Part shown: positions 24,680 to 36,700 of the stretch, piece after piece
Layout of the letters: each line of letters begins with the position of its first letter
Position numbering within the stretch: the stretch's first letter is position 1
Origin: Nymphalis io
Taxonomy: Eukaryota; Arthropoda; Insecta; Lepidoptera; Nymphalidae
NCBI RefSeq assembly: GCF_905147045.1
Contig: NC_065889.1
Location: 9,367,001-9,431,000, forward strand
Direction of reading: 5' to 3'
Length of the DNA stretch: 64,000 bases
Position numbers and translations under genes: made by a program
Notes under the pieces: model-generated
What the model saw: the letters and a program-made list of their open reading frames with translations, nothing else
Database searches by the model: none
Told to the model about the DNA's origin: nothing

Positions 24680-24890
24680 AGTAACAGCCTGTGAATGTCC
24701 CACTGCTAGGCTAAGGCCTCCTCTTTTTTGAAGAGAACGTTTGGAGCTTATTCCACCACGCACGCAAGCACAAGATGAATTATAAACACAAATTAAGCTC
24801 ATGAAAATTCAGTGTTGGTGGCTTGCTATGATTTGAATCCACGAACATCGGTTAAGATTCACGCATTCTAACCACTGGGCCATGTCGGCT
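24680..24890 (-). repeat. SINE family S1, copy with internal deletion
   Basis: Both ends are present (GTAACAGCC... and ...CTGGGCCATGTCGGCT), but about 90 bp of the middle is missing. Confidence 0.7.
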
Positions 24891-25634
24891 TTTCACTTCG
24901 CTATAATATACGTATTTATTAATCAAATGTGTTCTACGGTGAGTTTCCACTTTCCAGGTAGTTCTTACAGCTCTAATAGCCCTACTAAAGTTAATTGAAC
25001 AAATGAACACCTCCGTCCATGGACATATAGACTGTATGACCAATTGTTAAACCGGTAATGCGCCGCTAACCATGTCATCTAAGATATATTTTTTTACCCC
25101 TGTAATCTCTTAGTGGATCAGATGTTAAATCTCTCGTTTCTTATGCCCGTATTTGCAATGCACTTTTTAAAGTTATATATCAGTAATATACATAATATAT
25201 ATATATATTTATAATATAAGTTACAAATAATAAAAAATGTTAAATGGGTGTCGGTAGGTAGGTATGTAGAGCTGGTTGTCATTATTGACTGTATGTAATT
25301 TAATTAATTAAATTATTGTATTGGGTAAATACGGTATAATAAGTTATTGTTTATATAGAGATAAAAGGCGAGATTATCAACTCATGATACATAGGTCACT
25401 CGCGAAGTATATATGTACATATAAATTAATCTATCGTATATTTGGAATGTCACTTCATTCCGTTTGCTATTTATTAGTATTTATTGCTAAAATTTATTTT
25501 ATAATACAGTGTAAATAACTTTTCATACAATTTTACGTCAGATGTTTAATGGGAAATACCGAAAGTGTAAAAAATGTAAAATAATGATGAAAATTTTTGA
25601 AAATGTACTGATTAGGATATTTTTTATTTATTTT

Positions 25635-25850
25635 GATCCCAAACTAAGCAGAGCTTGTACTATGGAAACCAGACAACTGATATACTACATATTTTTCATT
25701 TTTTTTATAAATAAATACTTATATAGATAATTACACCCAAACTCAGGACAAACAGTTCATGCACACAAATTTCTGTCCTGGGAGGGAATCGAACCCACAA
25801 CCTTCGGTGTGAAAGGTAAGTATATACCAACCACGGTAGCCAACCGACCC
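25635..25850 (-). repeat. SINE family S3
   Basis: Shares GAACCCACAACCTTCGG, CTGTCCTGGG and ATGGAAACCAGACAACTGAT with 3769-4058. The 3' end is missing. Lies in intron 1 of ITIH copy B. Confidence 0.7.
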
Positions 25851-26392
25851 ATTAATATATATCGATAAACCTAATTTTAAAACAAATAATAATCGTCTAT
25901 AAAACGCTGAAGCGTTAAAAAATAAATATAACTTCACTGTTGCTAAGATAAACAACTTAAAACTTCTCATTGAATATTCATTTCTTACGGTTATAAACTA
26001 GAAACAACGGTAAATTAATCAAACTTAGTAGAATAAGTAATAATATTCTAGAAATTGTTTTTGATTCATTATAATATTGGGTATGTTGGGTAACCGGCTT
26101 CCTACAAGTATATTCATTAACATCCTAAATAATATTTTAATTTTTAAATGTGAAAGTGTGTTTGTTGTTGTCATTACGCCTTTACGGCGAAAACTATTAT
26201 TTCATATTTATAATATCTCGGAAATTTATGGTTCCAATTACCAAGATAAAACCATCAGGTCATTTATATACGCATAATGCTTTAATGTGGTTTATTTCAA
26301 TAATGATAATCTAATGTTGTGCACCAATCAAACGAAGGTCAAATATTTTAACTATTATTACATTAAATCTGTTATTGATATATCACAGACTC

Positions 26393-26398
<6 letters not shown>

Positions 26399-26429
<31 letters not shown>
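26399..26429 (+). repeat. (TA)n microsatellite
   Basis: Fifteen TA units followed by an imperfect TATG/TATA tract, in intron 1 of ITIH copy B. Confidence 0.95.
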
Positions 26430-26435
<6 letters not shown>

Positions 26436-27214
26436 GTATATGTATATGTATGTATATACTCATATTTAAGGCATATTTATTTCAACAAACATACATTTAT
26501 TTTAATTTTCAGTTTAAAATATGATTTCCATATATTTATAATTCTTTACATATAAATTAATAATATAGGCTTCATAGTCTAGGTGTATTTATTTTAAAAA
26601 TATTGTGCTGTGCGAGTTACATCTCAATCGGATTAGTAATAATTCGAAACAAAGCAAAATAACTTTTCCTATTATTGTATTAGTATGATTTCGAATATTT
26701 CTATATTGTCTTAGTCAATTAAGATAAATATGTATTTATGATTAAGTGTTACAACAGCTTTAATAAACACTTACGTAGGTATTTAATGTTGTAAAATCGA
26801 CGATTAAAATGCGCATCGCGCTATAAAATTACTTAATTACTTTAAGCTTGAAATACTTAGTTAAATAATAAATACATTTACCTACATTACAATAATCTCA
26901 TTCATTGTTAATATATTGATGAGTGTTACTAAAAATAGCCAAACATTTAAGTTTTCTCTTTATAACTAACCCAAACAAACAAGTCCGGGAACAATAGTGC
27001 ATGAAATATAAGTGCCTACGTCGATGGCATACGAGTACATTGTGTAACGGTGTAACTTACTATATTTATATTATTCATTTTAGTCTAGGGTAGATATAGC
27101 TACATATAATAACAAACCAAAAAAGAAGCTTGACAGTCGTCCTCAATATAAATGAGTAGTTGAACCATTAAGTTATTAATTTGGTATAATTATCTAAATA
27201 AATAAATCTTTTTA

Positions 27215-27392
27215 CTAAAATGGAAAAGTAGCTCTATTTGTCTTTAATTTTTCATGGCTAAAACTCTGAATCGATTTCGATGAAATTTGGTATTAAGCAA
27301 GCTTGAACCCCAAGGAAGGACATAGGCTCCATACATACTTTTTTATACCTAAGACCTGCTTACTCTCCTAAAACGCGGGCGAAAACATTATA
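27215..27392. repeat. Dispersed repeat fragment in the distal 5' flank of intron 1
   Basis: Contains GAAATTTGGTATTAAGCAAG, CCCCAAGGAAGGACATAGG and CCTAAAACGCGGGCGAA, a stretch I recognise as a widespread lepidopteran repeat of uncertain class. A scrap with the same end (CGCGCGAAGCCGGGGCGACTA) stands at 36872. Confidence 0.55.
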
Positions 27393-27579
27393 TATTCACA
27401 AATAATTATTTAATTATTAAAACCAGTAAATGTTTTAAATTTTATCACACCTTTATAAAAATACAATAATACGATCACATTATAGTGTTAAAATGTTAGT
27501 GCCGTAATCATGGACCTATTATAGTCGAAGAAATTCATTTACAGCCGGTTTGTGTTATATAAAACCAAACTATACTCAC

Positions 27580-27730
27580 TGGTTTGTTTTTGCTCAATGA
27601 GATGATTGCAACAATTGCCACTCAAGCTCTGGCACGTTCCGCATTCACTCCTTGATAGAAGGTAAATTATAAAGCAACTAATGGTGGACCGATAACAAGC
27701 GTGTGTCCCCTCCGTCGAACTGCGTGGAAC
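27580..27730 (-). promoter_or_regulatory. Non-coding exon 1 and core promoter of ITIH copy B
   Basis: On the minus strand a TATA-like ATATAAG lies at 27760-27754. About 150 nt downstream a GTGAGT donor begins at 27579, so exon 1 would end at 27580. The transcription start is inferred as 25-30 nt after the TATA box. The segment and about 125 bp upstream of it match 6614-6895 in many blocks, which marks it as a duplicated functional promoter. It is separated from the ATG by a 4.6-kb intron. Confidence 0.65.
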
Positions 27731-28604
27731 TTGTTAGTAACCCAGAGCCGCGGCTTATATGACTATATCTCATCTACATATGTATGCGATCTATATCTAG
27801 GTATTTGTTTTCGGTAACCGGACTTTCCGAAGCGCGGAGCCTGGGATTTTTATTATGATTCGAAGAAACTTATCCCATAACAAAACAATGTATATTATGA
27901 TTTAAATAAATTTTACTACAAAATAACAATCATATTATCATTTTGTAAAAATGATTATAACATTGAGCAGTGGACATATGAAAAAGTCTCTGGGTTTTAC
28001 TTTTAACCAGTTCGAGCGGTTAATTATTTTATCTTAGTAGTTTTCTAATTGATAAACAGGTATTTTAACAGGTTTTGATATTTTTATAGGTTTTTATTTA
28101 ACCCAGGTATACTGTGTTTTATTTTGAACTTCGCCTAGCATTTGTAATTCAAATCTTACAATTTTAAGCCAGTTACATATTGCAGACTATTTTTTTACTG
28201 GTGACAATACAATCTTCCTACCTACAAAAAAAGCTAGTTTTAAAATATTTTTTAAATTATTATTTCTTTGATCTCTAAGAAAAAAAAATGTTGAGATTCA
28301 ATAGATCGAAATACGTTACGGCACTCGTTTGTTGCGTTTAAATAAAATAATGCATATTTCTTCAAGAGCTTAAATTACATAATATTGTTTATCAGCTGTA
28401 CCTTAATATCATGTTCATCATTGTTCACATCCTATATTATTCATAATTTTGCGTTCACAAACTTACACTATCATGCAAATTTGCTAACTGAATACTAACA
28501 GGAGTTTGAATCGTGAATATATATATATATATATTTATATTATATATAATAGTAGTGTAGTATATATATGTATGTATGTATTATGTATGTAGTATATAGG
28601 TAAA

Positions 28605-28722
28605 CTGGCTTGTACCCTTCCCATTTATAAATATTATGATCCTCTGCCCAAAGGTTGCCTGGAAGAGATCGCTCCTTAGCGATAAGGCCGCCTGTTGCAC
28701 CTCATGCAACTTTTTTTTTTTT
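28605..28722. repeat. Retroelement fragment
   Basis: The block TGCCTGGAAGAGATCGCTCC, TTAGCGATAAGGCCGCCTGTTG and a run of T's is a familiar lepidopteran retroelement fragment. No frame is intact. Lies between ITIH copy B and the SET gene. Confidence 0.5.
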
Positions 28723-28768
28723 GTTTAAAAATTATAATTTTTAGTTTTAAGTTTGGGTGCAATAAAGT

Positions 28769-28793
28769 GTCAATAATAATAATAATAATAATA
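28769..28793 (+). repeat. (AAT)n microsatellite
   Basis: About eight AAT units, just right of the retroelement fragment at 28605-28722. May be its tail or an independent tract. Confidence 0.85.
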
Positions 28794-30740
28794 ACTGCTA
28801 CACAAAGTTGTACTTCTAAATCGGTAGTTCTAATAGATTTTAATACTTGAAACGATTTTGTTGATAACATCGTCCTTATGCTTATCAACGGTACGCCAAT
28901 ATTTTAGACCACAATTGTTCTGACTAAGTTTAAACGAAACGGGTAAGTAGGTATACTACTACTAAAGGCAAATTTTATGCCCTATCGACAACATCGATAG
29001 AATTGATTTAGAAATGATTTGTCATCATTATAATTACGATAGATATATAATATACCTATGTGAATAGATTTTTTTTTAAAGACAAATTTCAGATTAGACC
29101 TAAATGTGTAGAAGATATCGCAGCGTAGATGTATGTGTACCAAAATCACTTTATTTATGGCAATGTACATTGCCAGCATTTTAAGTTGTTGCTGTTGTAA
29201 ATTTTGGTAAGAAAATCTCAATAACGTTTATCGGTCCAAGTTAGACTGAATCTCACTTTCCATCAGGTGTGATAACAGTCAAGCGCTAGCCTATACATTT
29301 AAAAAAAAAATAAAGTTCGAACCCCGACAGTCCAGACACCTCAAGATCTACTTTCTCTATCTACTGGACAAGATCAATGAAAAACAACAAAAACAAATTA
29401 CAAATTTATACAGGTCGTTTGTGTAGGATAGTGACTAGCTTATTTTTACAATTACACTCATAAGTTTATTTTTGCAAAAATAAAGGCTGAAACTACAGTA
29501 TAGTGATGTGATTAGAGCCATTTTATCAATAAATAAAAAAATTGCAGATGCAACCTCAAGAGCGAGACAAGCTTTTATTGCCATAAGTTTGCGTTTTGTT
29601 TTAATTATTTAACGTTAAATTATGTAATGTAAAGAAACCATTTATAAATGACAATAGTGATTTTTGTATGCACACCATTGAAAATAAAATAAATTAAAAT
29701 ATACCAACAATGTTATTAACATTTAATAAAATAAAAATTAGGCTCCATGAGAAAATTCAATTATTTCCTATTAAACCAACTACTAAAATTAAGAAATTAT
29801 AATAAATAAATTGCATTACATCAAATTATTTTTTATGTGAATAAGGCTAAGCAAAGTAATAAAGTAAACTTATTACAATACAATGTTTATTTCAATAATT
29901 TTTCAAATTAAATCAAATTTAAGTTTTTTATATTTTCTTACTGTAAAAGTACACCAATAATGCAATTAGTGTGAAAGAAAGATTTCACAAGATCAGTAAC
30001 CATTTATTTATTTTTCTTTTATTGGTACAGGCTGCATTTTTATCTCTATATATTTCTGATATATAAAATCCCACCAAGACTTCACAACATATAATTAATG
30101 CAGCCATAGTGTCACACTAGACAAAGAATCGATAGGAATATTGTTACAAAATTGGATACGCTCAATAAAGAAACAAAGTACCAATGTTTCTTCATTGAGC
30201 AATTACTATTGGCAAATACTAGTCACTATCGTGACACTAGACAGAGAGCTTATCATAGGTGTGTGTGTGTATCACTTGATACAATTTTAAATCTAAATTT
30301 AAAAAAAAAGTTATATACTTAAAACAGATTCTAACTCTTCCATGATTCTTTAATGGCCGCTCACCATTAATTTATCATGGCTTTTTTCACTTTTTCATCC
30401 TACCAGGATTCCATAGACAATTTTACTTTTATATTAATAACGGTATGTAAAATATTTGAGAATTTATATCAACCAAAGACAAAAAAATATTATTAAATAT
30501 AAGGTACTTGAATACCTTTAGTCACTTTCATTCTTATGTCTATACTCATACTTTCCAAAAATTATATTATGAAATATGTTTTTCAGTAAGTTTAACAAAT
30601 GAGTTGGGTTAATATTTGGTAATGTAATCAATATAAATATGTGTTTTTTTATACTAAATATCCATAATACCACATTAAAACTTGTCATCAAGAAACAAAT
30701 CAAATATATCTATAAAAATGTATTTGAAAAAACTGTAATC
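28794..30740. other. Intergenic DNA between ITIH copy B and the SET gene
   Basis: AT-rich. Contains the short inverted repeat at 30160-30200 and probably the SET 3'UTR. No gene seen. Confidence 0.5.
30160..30200. repeat. Short inverted repeat 3' of the SET gene
   Basis: Arms 30160-30175 and 30185-30200 pair at 15 of 16 positions around a 9-nt loop, about 540 nt past the SET stop codon. The related blocks GTGTCACACTAGACA (30108) and CGTGACACTAGACA (30229) flank it. Confidence 0.6.
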
Positions 30741-31586
30741 CTAATAAACATCATATGGCATATACCCCCTACATTTTGTACTTCTACATAAACATGTCTT
30801 CCTGTTGTTTAAATTTTCAGAAATAGATTGAGTCGAATTACTTAGATAGCTTGAACCATAATCAAATGTAATTTCATCATTGACAGATATATCTACGCAG
30901 CTAAAAAGAGCTAGTTTAGGTATGGGAGAATTCACCCTAACTGGTATTATTTCACAATTAGATTCGCAACTGTGGTTTATGTATCTGCCAATATTGCCGA
31001 ACAAACTAGGATCTATGAATGTCTGGATGACATTTCCATTCACATGTTCGTTTAAACAGAAAATATAATTCATTTTGCTATGTGTTTGATTGTATGTTTG
31101 GCGACGTAAAGCTTCTGATTTAGTAATGACTTCTCCAGCGTATTCACAGACAAATGTTCCTTTAGCAATAAACTTGCTTGTAAATAGCCCTAAGCCTTTA
31201 GAAATATCTTCACATGTTGTCACAAACAGAGCTTCTATCGGTCCATTTTGAACAATTCTATTTCCACATTTTTCTGAACATTTACAATATTTACTGCATT
31301 CAATTATTGGGAAAGAATGAGAACCTGTCTGTTCCTTTAATTTAAATGTCTCTAGATATTTTGATTCGAAATGTGAAGTATAATTTGCACCACCAGAAAT
31401 TTGAAGACAATTACAAAAATCTTCTTGACATATAACATTACAATCACAGTTATGTGCAAGTTGAGAGTCAAATTTTTCAATTAAACTAACATATTCATTA
31501 GTTTTATCCTCAGGGCCAGGAATGTTTTCATCAACGTAAACAATGCCATCCTCCTTATGTAAATAGTTATCATACATGATAAACAA
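30741..31586 (-). CDS. SET-domain histone-lysine N-methyltransferase, SETMAR-like, intronless
   Basis: 281 codons in one exon. It should transfer methyl groups from S-adenosylmethionine to histone lysines in the nucleus; the exact target is not evident. A Cys-rich pre-SET region spans about 47-107 (CDCNVIC, CNC, CSKYCKCSEKC). The SET domain runs about 118-248 with GLGLF at 131-135, EYAGEVI at 148-154, NHSCESNC at 204-211 and FDYG at 241-244. A post-SET zinc knuckle has C265, C267 and C272. All the key SET motifs are intact. The length and architecture fit the SET half of SETMAR, and no mariner transposase part is attached. A second in-frame ATG lies three codons in. The nearest neighbour is the divergent Gap1 gene, about 2.1 kb away. 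G9a/Su(var)3-9-type proteins share the same motifs but usually have other domains. Confidence 0.88.
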   Translation of the reverse strand: MFIMYDNYLHKEDGIVYVDENIPGPEDKTNEYVSLIEKFDSQLAHNCDCNVICQEDFCNCLQISGGANYTSHFESKYLETFKLKEQTGSHSFPIIECSKYCKCSEKCGNRIVQNGPIEALFVTTCEDISKGLGLFTSKFIAKGTFVCEYAGEVITKSEALRRQTYNQTHSKMNYIFCLNEHVNGNVIQTFIDPSLFGNIGRYINHSCESNCEIIPVRVNSPIPKLALFSCVDISVNDEITFDYGSSYLSNSTQSISENLNNRKTCLCRSTKCRGYMPYDVY

Positions 31587-33249
31587 TTTTTTTTTCTTAT
31601 TTAATAATAATATATATATAATGATTAAAATTATTACAGTTTACTGCTACTTACTACTGTTTATTACGAATTATAATAGAAAGAGAAACTGCTGTCATCA
31701 AACATTGACAAAAAGCAATTTCTATGATTTATATGTCACATTACATTTCTATTAAAATTAGACAGGAGCGCTGGTTGAACTAGTTCGTTTTTCGCCAAGA
31801 GAATCGGAATTGTGATTCAAAGGGGAAATGCTGCTAGAATTTTTTTTTTTAATAGACACATTACTGATTCGAGGCTCTAGGTGTAATATATTTGCCTTTC
31901 CAAGAGTAAAATTTAAATAGAAATAGATAAATAATTAAACTTGAACACGTGAAGTACATGGTATCATAATATATAACATATAAGTACAATAATCATTCGA
32001 TTTTTTCGCCAGTAAAGGGAAGAAAAAAAAATCATTCGATTTTCTCATTTTATTGTTGCCATTCATTACTTGTTTTGTGTCGTATTATATATAAATGTAA
32101 AGTAACAATCTTTATTATTATAATTGGCTAAATAAATATGAGATCTTTCCCGGATTTCGGCAATTCATTTTCTCAATATTTACTCAAGCAACTGTAACTG
32201 ACGCTAATGATGGTGAAGGAACTTAACTAATATTTGCCTAAATCCCTTTTAATTTTGTTTAGGCTAAAATGATTGATTCTAGACTAAATTAATTTGGATC
32301 ACTCACTATAAATAATTGTCTCGTGAAATTGTTGTAGTGATATTAAACCACCATAATGAAACCATCTATTCGAGGTCTTATTACAATTCTCTCCGTTTTC
32401 TCTAGATGTGAAGTAGATTTTTAAGATGCTTTTTGATTATTTATATTATTCAGAAAATTGGATAAAATAAATTATGTGGCACATGTCCCAAAAAATAAGA
32501 ATAAAATAATTAATTGTCTCAGACTCGATGCTTTCTTTTATTTATAGTATCAAGTATTAATTTAGATCCATTGTAATAGTCGATTATCTTAAATTTAATA
32601 TAATCAATAGTATCGATCAATCGATCCTAAGTCTCATTAAATCATGAAGACGAAAAACGTCCCAATTGGTACGTTTTTTATCATTTTACTAAAGTGTAGC
32701 TTTTAAGAATCTAAAATAAATAAAATATATCTCATTGTCATGACATACCTCTTTTAAATACCGAAAAATATTTATGTATTTCTATTTAAATGCAGAAAAT
32801 AAAACTAAGCCAATCATAAAATATGAAGGAATAATTACAGAATAAATATATTTTCAGTTTCCATTTCTATCATGTTTTATTTTTTGTTAAATATCTTCCC
32901 CGATACTTGATTGCCTCTATTAAATACTTATTTTGTTTGTTTTGTTAGGGTAAACATATCTATATTTATCATTGCATTTAATGAACAATATTCAGAGCCT
33001 ATGTGTCAAATTATAACAAAATTATAACTGTTATGTAAATGCCATGATTATTTTTGTAGTTTTTATGCATTATTAATTGATTACGATTTTGTACTAATTA
33101 GTCATTCTGATTACAAAGCTGATGTATGTTTTTAAGCATTATATTTTGTCTATACTTTTACAAGTCTAAACCATAGACAAAAGATTGACATGGCTGCTTG
33201 TCACATTATAATTGTCAGTGGCTATAATGTATCGGCTGTCTGTCCATGA
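31587..33249. other. Intergenic DNA between the divergent SET and Gap1 genes
   Basis: Should hold the SET promoter near 31590-31850. No TATA box or clear initiator stood out, and no repeat family was recognised. Confidence 0.45.
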
Positions 33250-33735
33250 ATCTTCTACCGCGCAGGCGCAGTTATGACGTGACGTAATTGTCCATTCATA
33301 CTTTTTGTTCATTCAATGAGACAAATATTTTATTGACGAAGTGTTGTGTAAATCAAATTACAACTGTGACTGTCCAAGTCAAATCTAATATGAGTTATAT
33401 TTTGCTTTATAATTCAGTGAAGTGAATATTTGTGTTAACTAGGCGTAAAGTGCATTCATTGATAAAATAAAGTGCACATATTGAGCACATGCGCAATGCA
33501 ACTAAAAATTCATTCGATTTTAACTGTGCTTCGAATCCTGAAGGATGTGGGAAAATAAAACTGTTTACATATTTTCTTGTGTTCATATCGGATCTGCCCA
33601 GTTACTTAGAGCTTGTTAAAAACAGGCTCAAGTAGAACATTACGACACTCCGGAAGTGGCGGGACAAGCCGGCCGAGGGGCTCGTTCCGAAAGAGATAAC
33701 AGCGGATGAAAGAGATAAACAGTTATGGATTTAAC
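33250..33735 (+). promoter_or_regulatory. Probable promoter and 5' leader of Gap1
   Basis: This stretch is richer in CpG than its surroundings and holds GCGCAGGCGC-type and CATGCGCAATG elements, resembling NRF1 sites, near 33262 and 33488. An arthropod-type initiator TCAGTG lies at 33414-33419. No TATA box stands upstream of it. The leader carries an in-frame stop (TAA, 33697-33699) before the ATGs. The start site is a guess that needs transcript data. Confidence 0.45.
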
Positions 33736-33766
33736 ATGGCGGACGAAACGCGTAAAGTGCGAGTAG
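33725..33766 (+). other. Overlapping upstream ORF at the Gap1 start
   Basis: ATG at 33725 opens a 13-codon frame that ends in TAG at 33764-33766 and overlaps the Gap1 ATG at 33736 in another frame. The ATG of the main frame has the better insect context. It could lower translation of Gap1 by catching scanning ribosomes. Confidence 0.4.
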
Positions 33767-36700
33767 AAGAAAGATTGAAAATTAAGATTGGTACGTACTA
33801 TTTATAAGCTATTTATCAATATGGGTTGAGTTTTTATAGTAGACTAGATTACCTTAAAATAAATGTAACTAATTAGGTTTAGTTTCGAGTGATACATGAT
33901 TTGTTGTCACAGAGATGAACAGGTGGTAGGTACCTAAGAACTTTAAGATTTCCTGTCGAGCTAGCATACATGGATAAAGTTTACGGAGTAGGTTAGGGAT
34001 CAGTGCAAGGTTGGTACAGTTGTAGGTTACCAAGTATCTCCTTAGACGAGTTAACAGTATCGGACGGCCCTTTGTTTTTGTCGTTGATTACTTTGACAGT
34101 TCGTGTACAGTTTATGAATGAATGCCGTGAACACAATGAACTCGTGCTTAGATCATATTAGATTAGATATCTCTTGTATACTATTGTATTAGTATTTTAT
34201 TATCACGTCATCCATTTTGCTAAACTGCCAATGTAATATTTTGTTTTTGGATATTTTCGAACAGAAATAATGTACTATAACTATTTTTAATTTTAATTAA
34301 ATTTTTACATAAATATTATTCTTATGTATGTAAGTTTGTTCATAAAATTGTGGCTTATGTGGCTTATTTATTTATTAGTTTATAATGTTCATTATTCCCT
34401 TGGGCTGAATGTCAGTGATAGGTATAATGAATATAATTCAGTTTTTTTTCGATTTTCATATGCTATGGGATATGAAAAACGAAATTTATAACTTTTATAA
34501 CATTTTCTATATTATTGTACACACAGGTTTGTATACCTCCTATTATAATGTAATGTGGTACAGCTGAATTTTGTCAATAGACAGCTACTCTAGAAAACAT
34601 ATTTGATAACTGACTGATTGTTAAAATCAAAGTCTGAGGCACGAGATATTTACTTAAATAAACTATGCATAGCTGCTCTCAAATTAAATGAATATTTTCA
34701 ATAGCACGAAATGATCATATCCTAACAAAATTAGTTTTGACAAAGCAAATGAAGCCAAGAATTTATTATTAACGGTATTGACTCTGTTATATTTGTTACT
34801 ATGATGATGGAATACAGAATAGTGGCCGATAAACCTATCTTTAATTTATTTTAATCACCTATATAAAACAACTGTGCAATTATTATTACTTTAGCTTTAC
34901 TAGGTATATATTATATTATCATTATTGGTATGATTAATAAAGAATTAAGATAATATTATAAAATTGCACTGAAGAGGTCAAAGATATCCAAACACAGTCA
35001 GTGATATTGCTCGTTATCAGTATTAAAGATCCATTTACAAAAATGAATAAAATTTAGTGTACCACTTTCTTCAAAGACAGTCAGAAATACAGTTGTCTAA
35101 CTGGCATATGAAAATAAAGATGTCGCTAAAAAAAACCACAAAAGGTGATTAAATTTTTATTTCAGAAATTTTATTCTGATGCTGACACAACAAACTCAAT
35201 CAAATTAACAGAAACATCTCTTTAGATTTTTTAATTTAAAGAAAAAAGATCATTAAAAATTTATTGTTTGCGAAACTCTAGCTCAATTAATTGGGTGGAA
35301 GGGGCTTAAAATTCATACAAACAGGTGAAGTTATTAACTTCTATTAGAAGGTCATTTTCATTACTTTAAAACAAGTTATTAATGAACACAAATTAAAACA
35401 AGAATGATAAAATATCTGCATCCAAGTGTAATTATTGTATAACATAATTCTTATCACAAATATATGTATGATTGAACAGATTTATATATATGTATGTATG
35501 ATTCTCCAGTTATAATGCTTACTATGGAGCAAAAGTAATATTGTTTTAATGTCTATGTGGCAGTAGGTTATGATTGGGTGAAATTATTCTTTAGTTATAG
35601 TTAGAAATAATTATCCATCTAGGTCTTGCAGATATTTCTAAGATTGCACTTCATCGTGGGACCACCTGGTGGTTCCACTGTGATTCTCGGTCAAGTAATT
35701 GATTTTATGCAATCTATTAATAAGATATAAGACTTCAATAATATTATCAAATATTAACATTATTTTTTAAAATTAACAAATGATTTCAAATTTTGATATA
35801 AATATAAATAATGCTTACCATATTACTCATTTTTAAAAGAAGTTTTTGGCTCAGTAAGATTTAAAAAACAATAATAAATGTTTTTAGTTTAAGAGTTATA
35901 GCAATTGAAATTGAAGTTAAGCAATTTTGCATTATAGTTGACATTTTATATATGTAGAGACATTGTAATAAAAAAGGATAGAAATTGAGGAAAATGTAGT
36001 GATATTAAATATAAAATAATACATAATAATAAAATTGTAAGCAGAAAAAAAATACAACAAAAAGATTACACATTCAACTAAATAGTTTTTAAGATAATAT
36101 ATAACCTTTTTTTATTTAATTGTTTTCATTTGTCATCTGCTTAAATTACAATTTTTAATGCTCATCTAGAATCTCCTATTATGAACTATAAATATAAATA
36201 CATTTATTTTTTAATGTATGCTTTCTATTTGAAAAAAATAAATATATTTATGTATAAAATCTGACAATCTTGTTACTGCCATGCTACGGTTCTGTTTTTT
36301 TTTTACTTGACTAATTCGAGTAGTTTCCCAACATAATTAAGAATTTTAATTAAATTTGAACAATCTATCACAATGTTGCATCAGTATAGTATCTTCATTG
36401 TGTAATACCATAGCTCATTAATTTGAAATAGCAACAACTTATTAAAGTGTAGTAACTGTGCAGATGATTGATTTGTGTGTCGGTAGCGGCGCGAACACAT
36501 AAATCCAAAGATAACACAAAGTGTGTCTGACGCGATAAGGGTGCAGTATGCCTTCCGGGGCGCGACCCTAGACCCTTTCAACTGAACTGTTAGATATAAC
36601 AAACAATGAACCTTATATAATATTTATTTTATCAAAATACTATTCGAATACTAAAGCTAAATGTTTAATTGTAATAATATTATTCACTACGGATATATCG

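Larger units (their letters stand above)
23003..27579 (-). other. Intron 1 of ITIH copy B
   Basis: 4.6 kb between the non-coding exon and the signal exon, with S1, T and S3 insertions, the (TA)n tract and a dispersed repeat. No exon seen. Confidence 0.65.

Noticed and set aside
27838..27852. NF-kB-like site GGGATTTTTA upstream of ITIH copy B
   Set aside because: Last position does not fit the consensus and copy A lacks it at the matching place; too weak to list.
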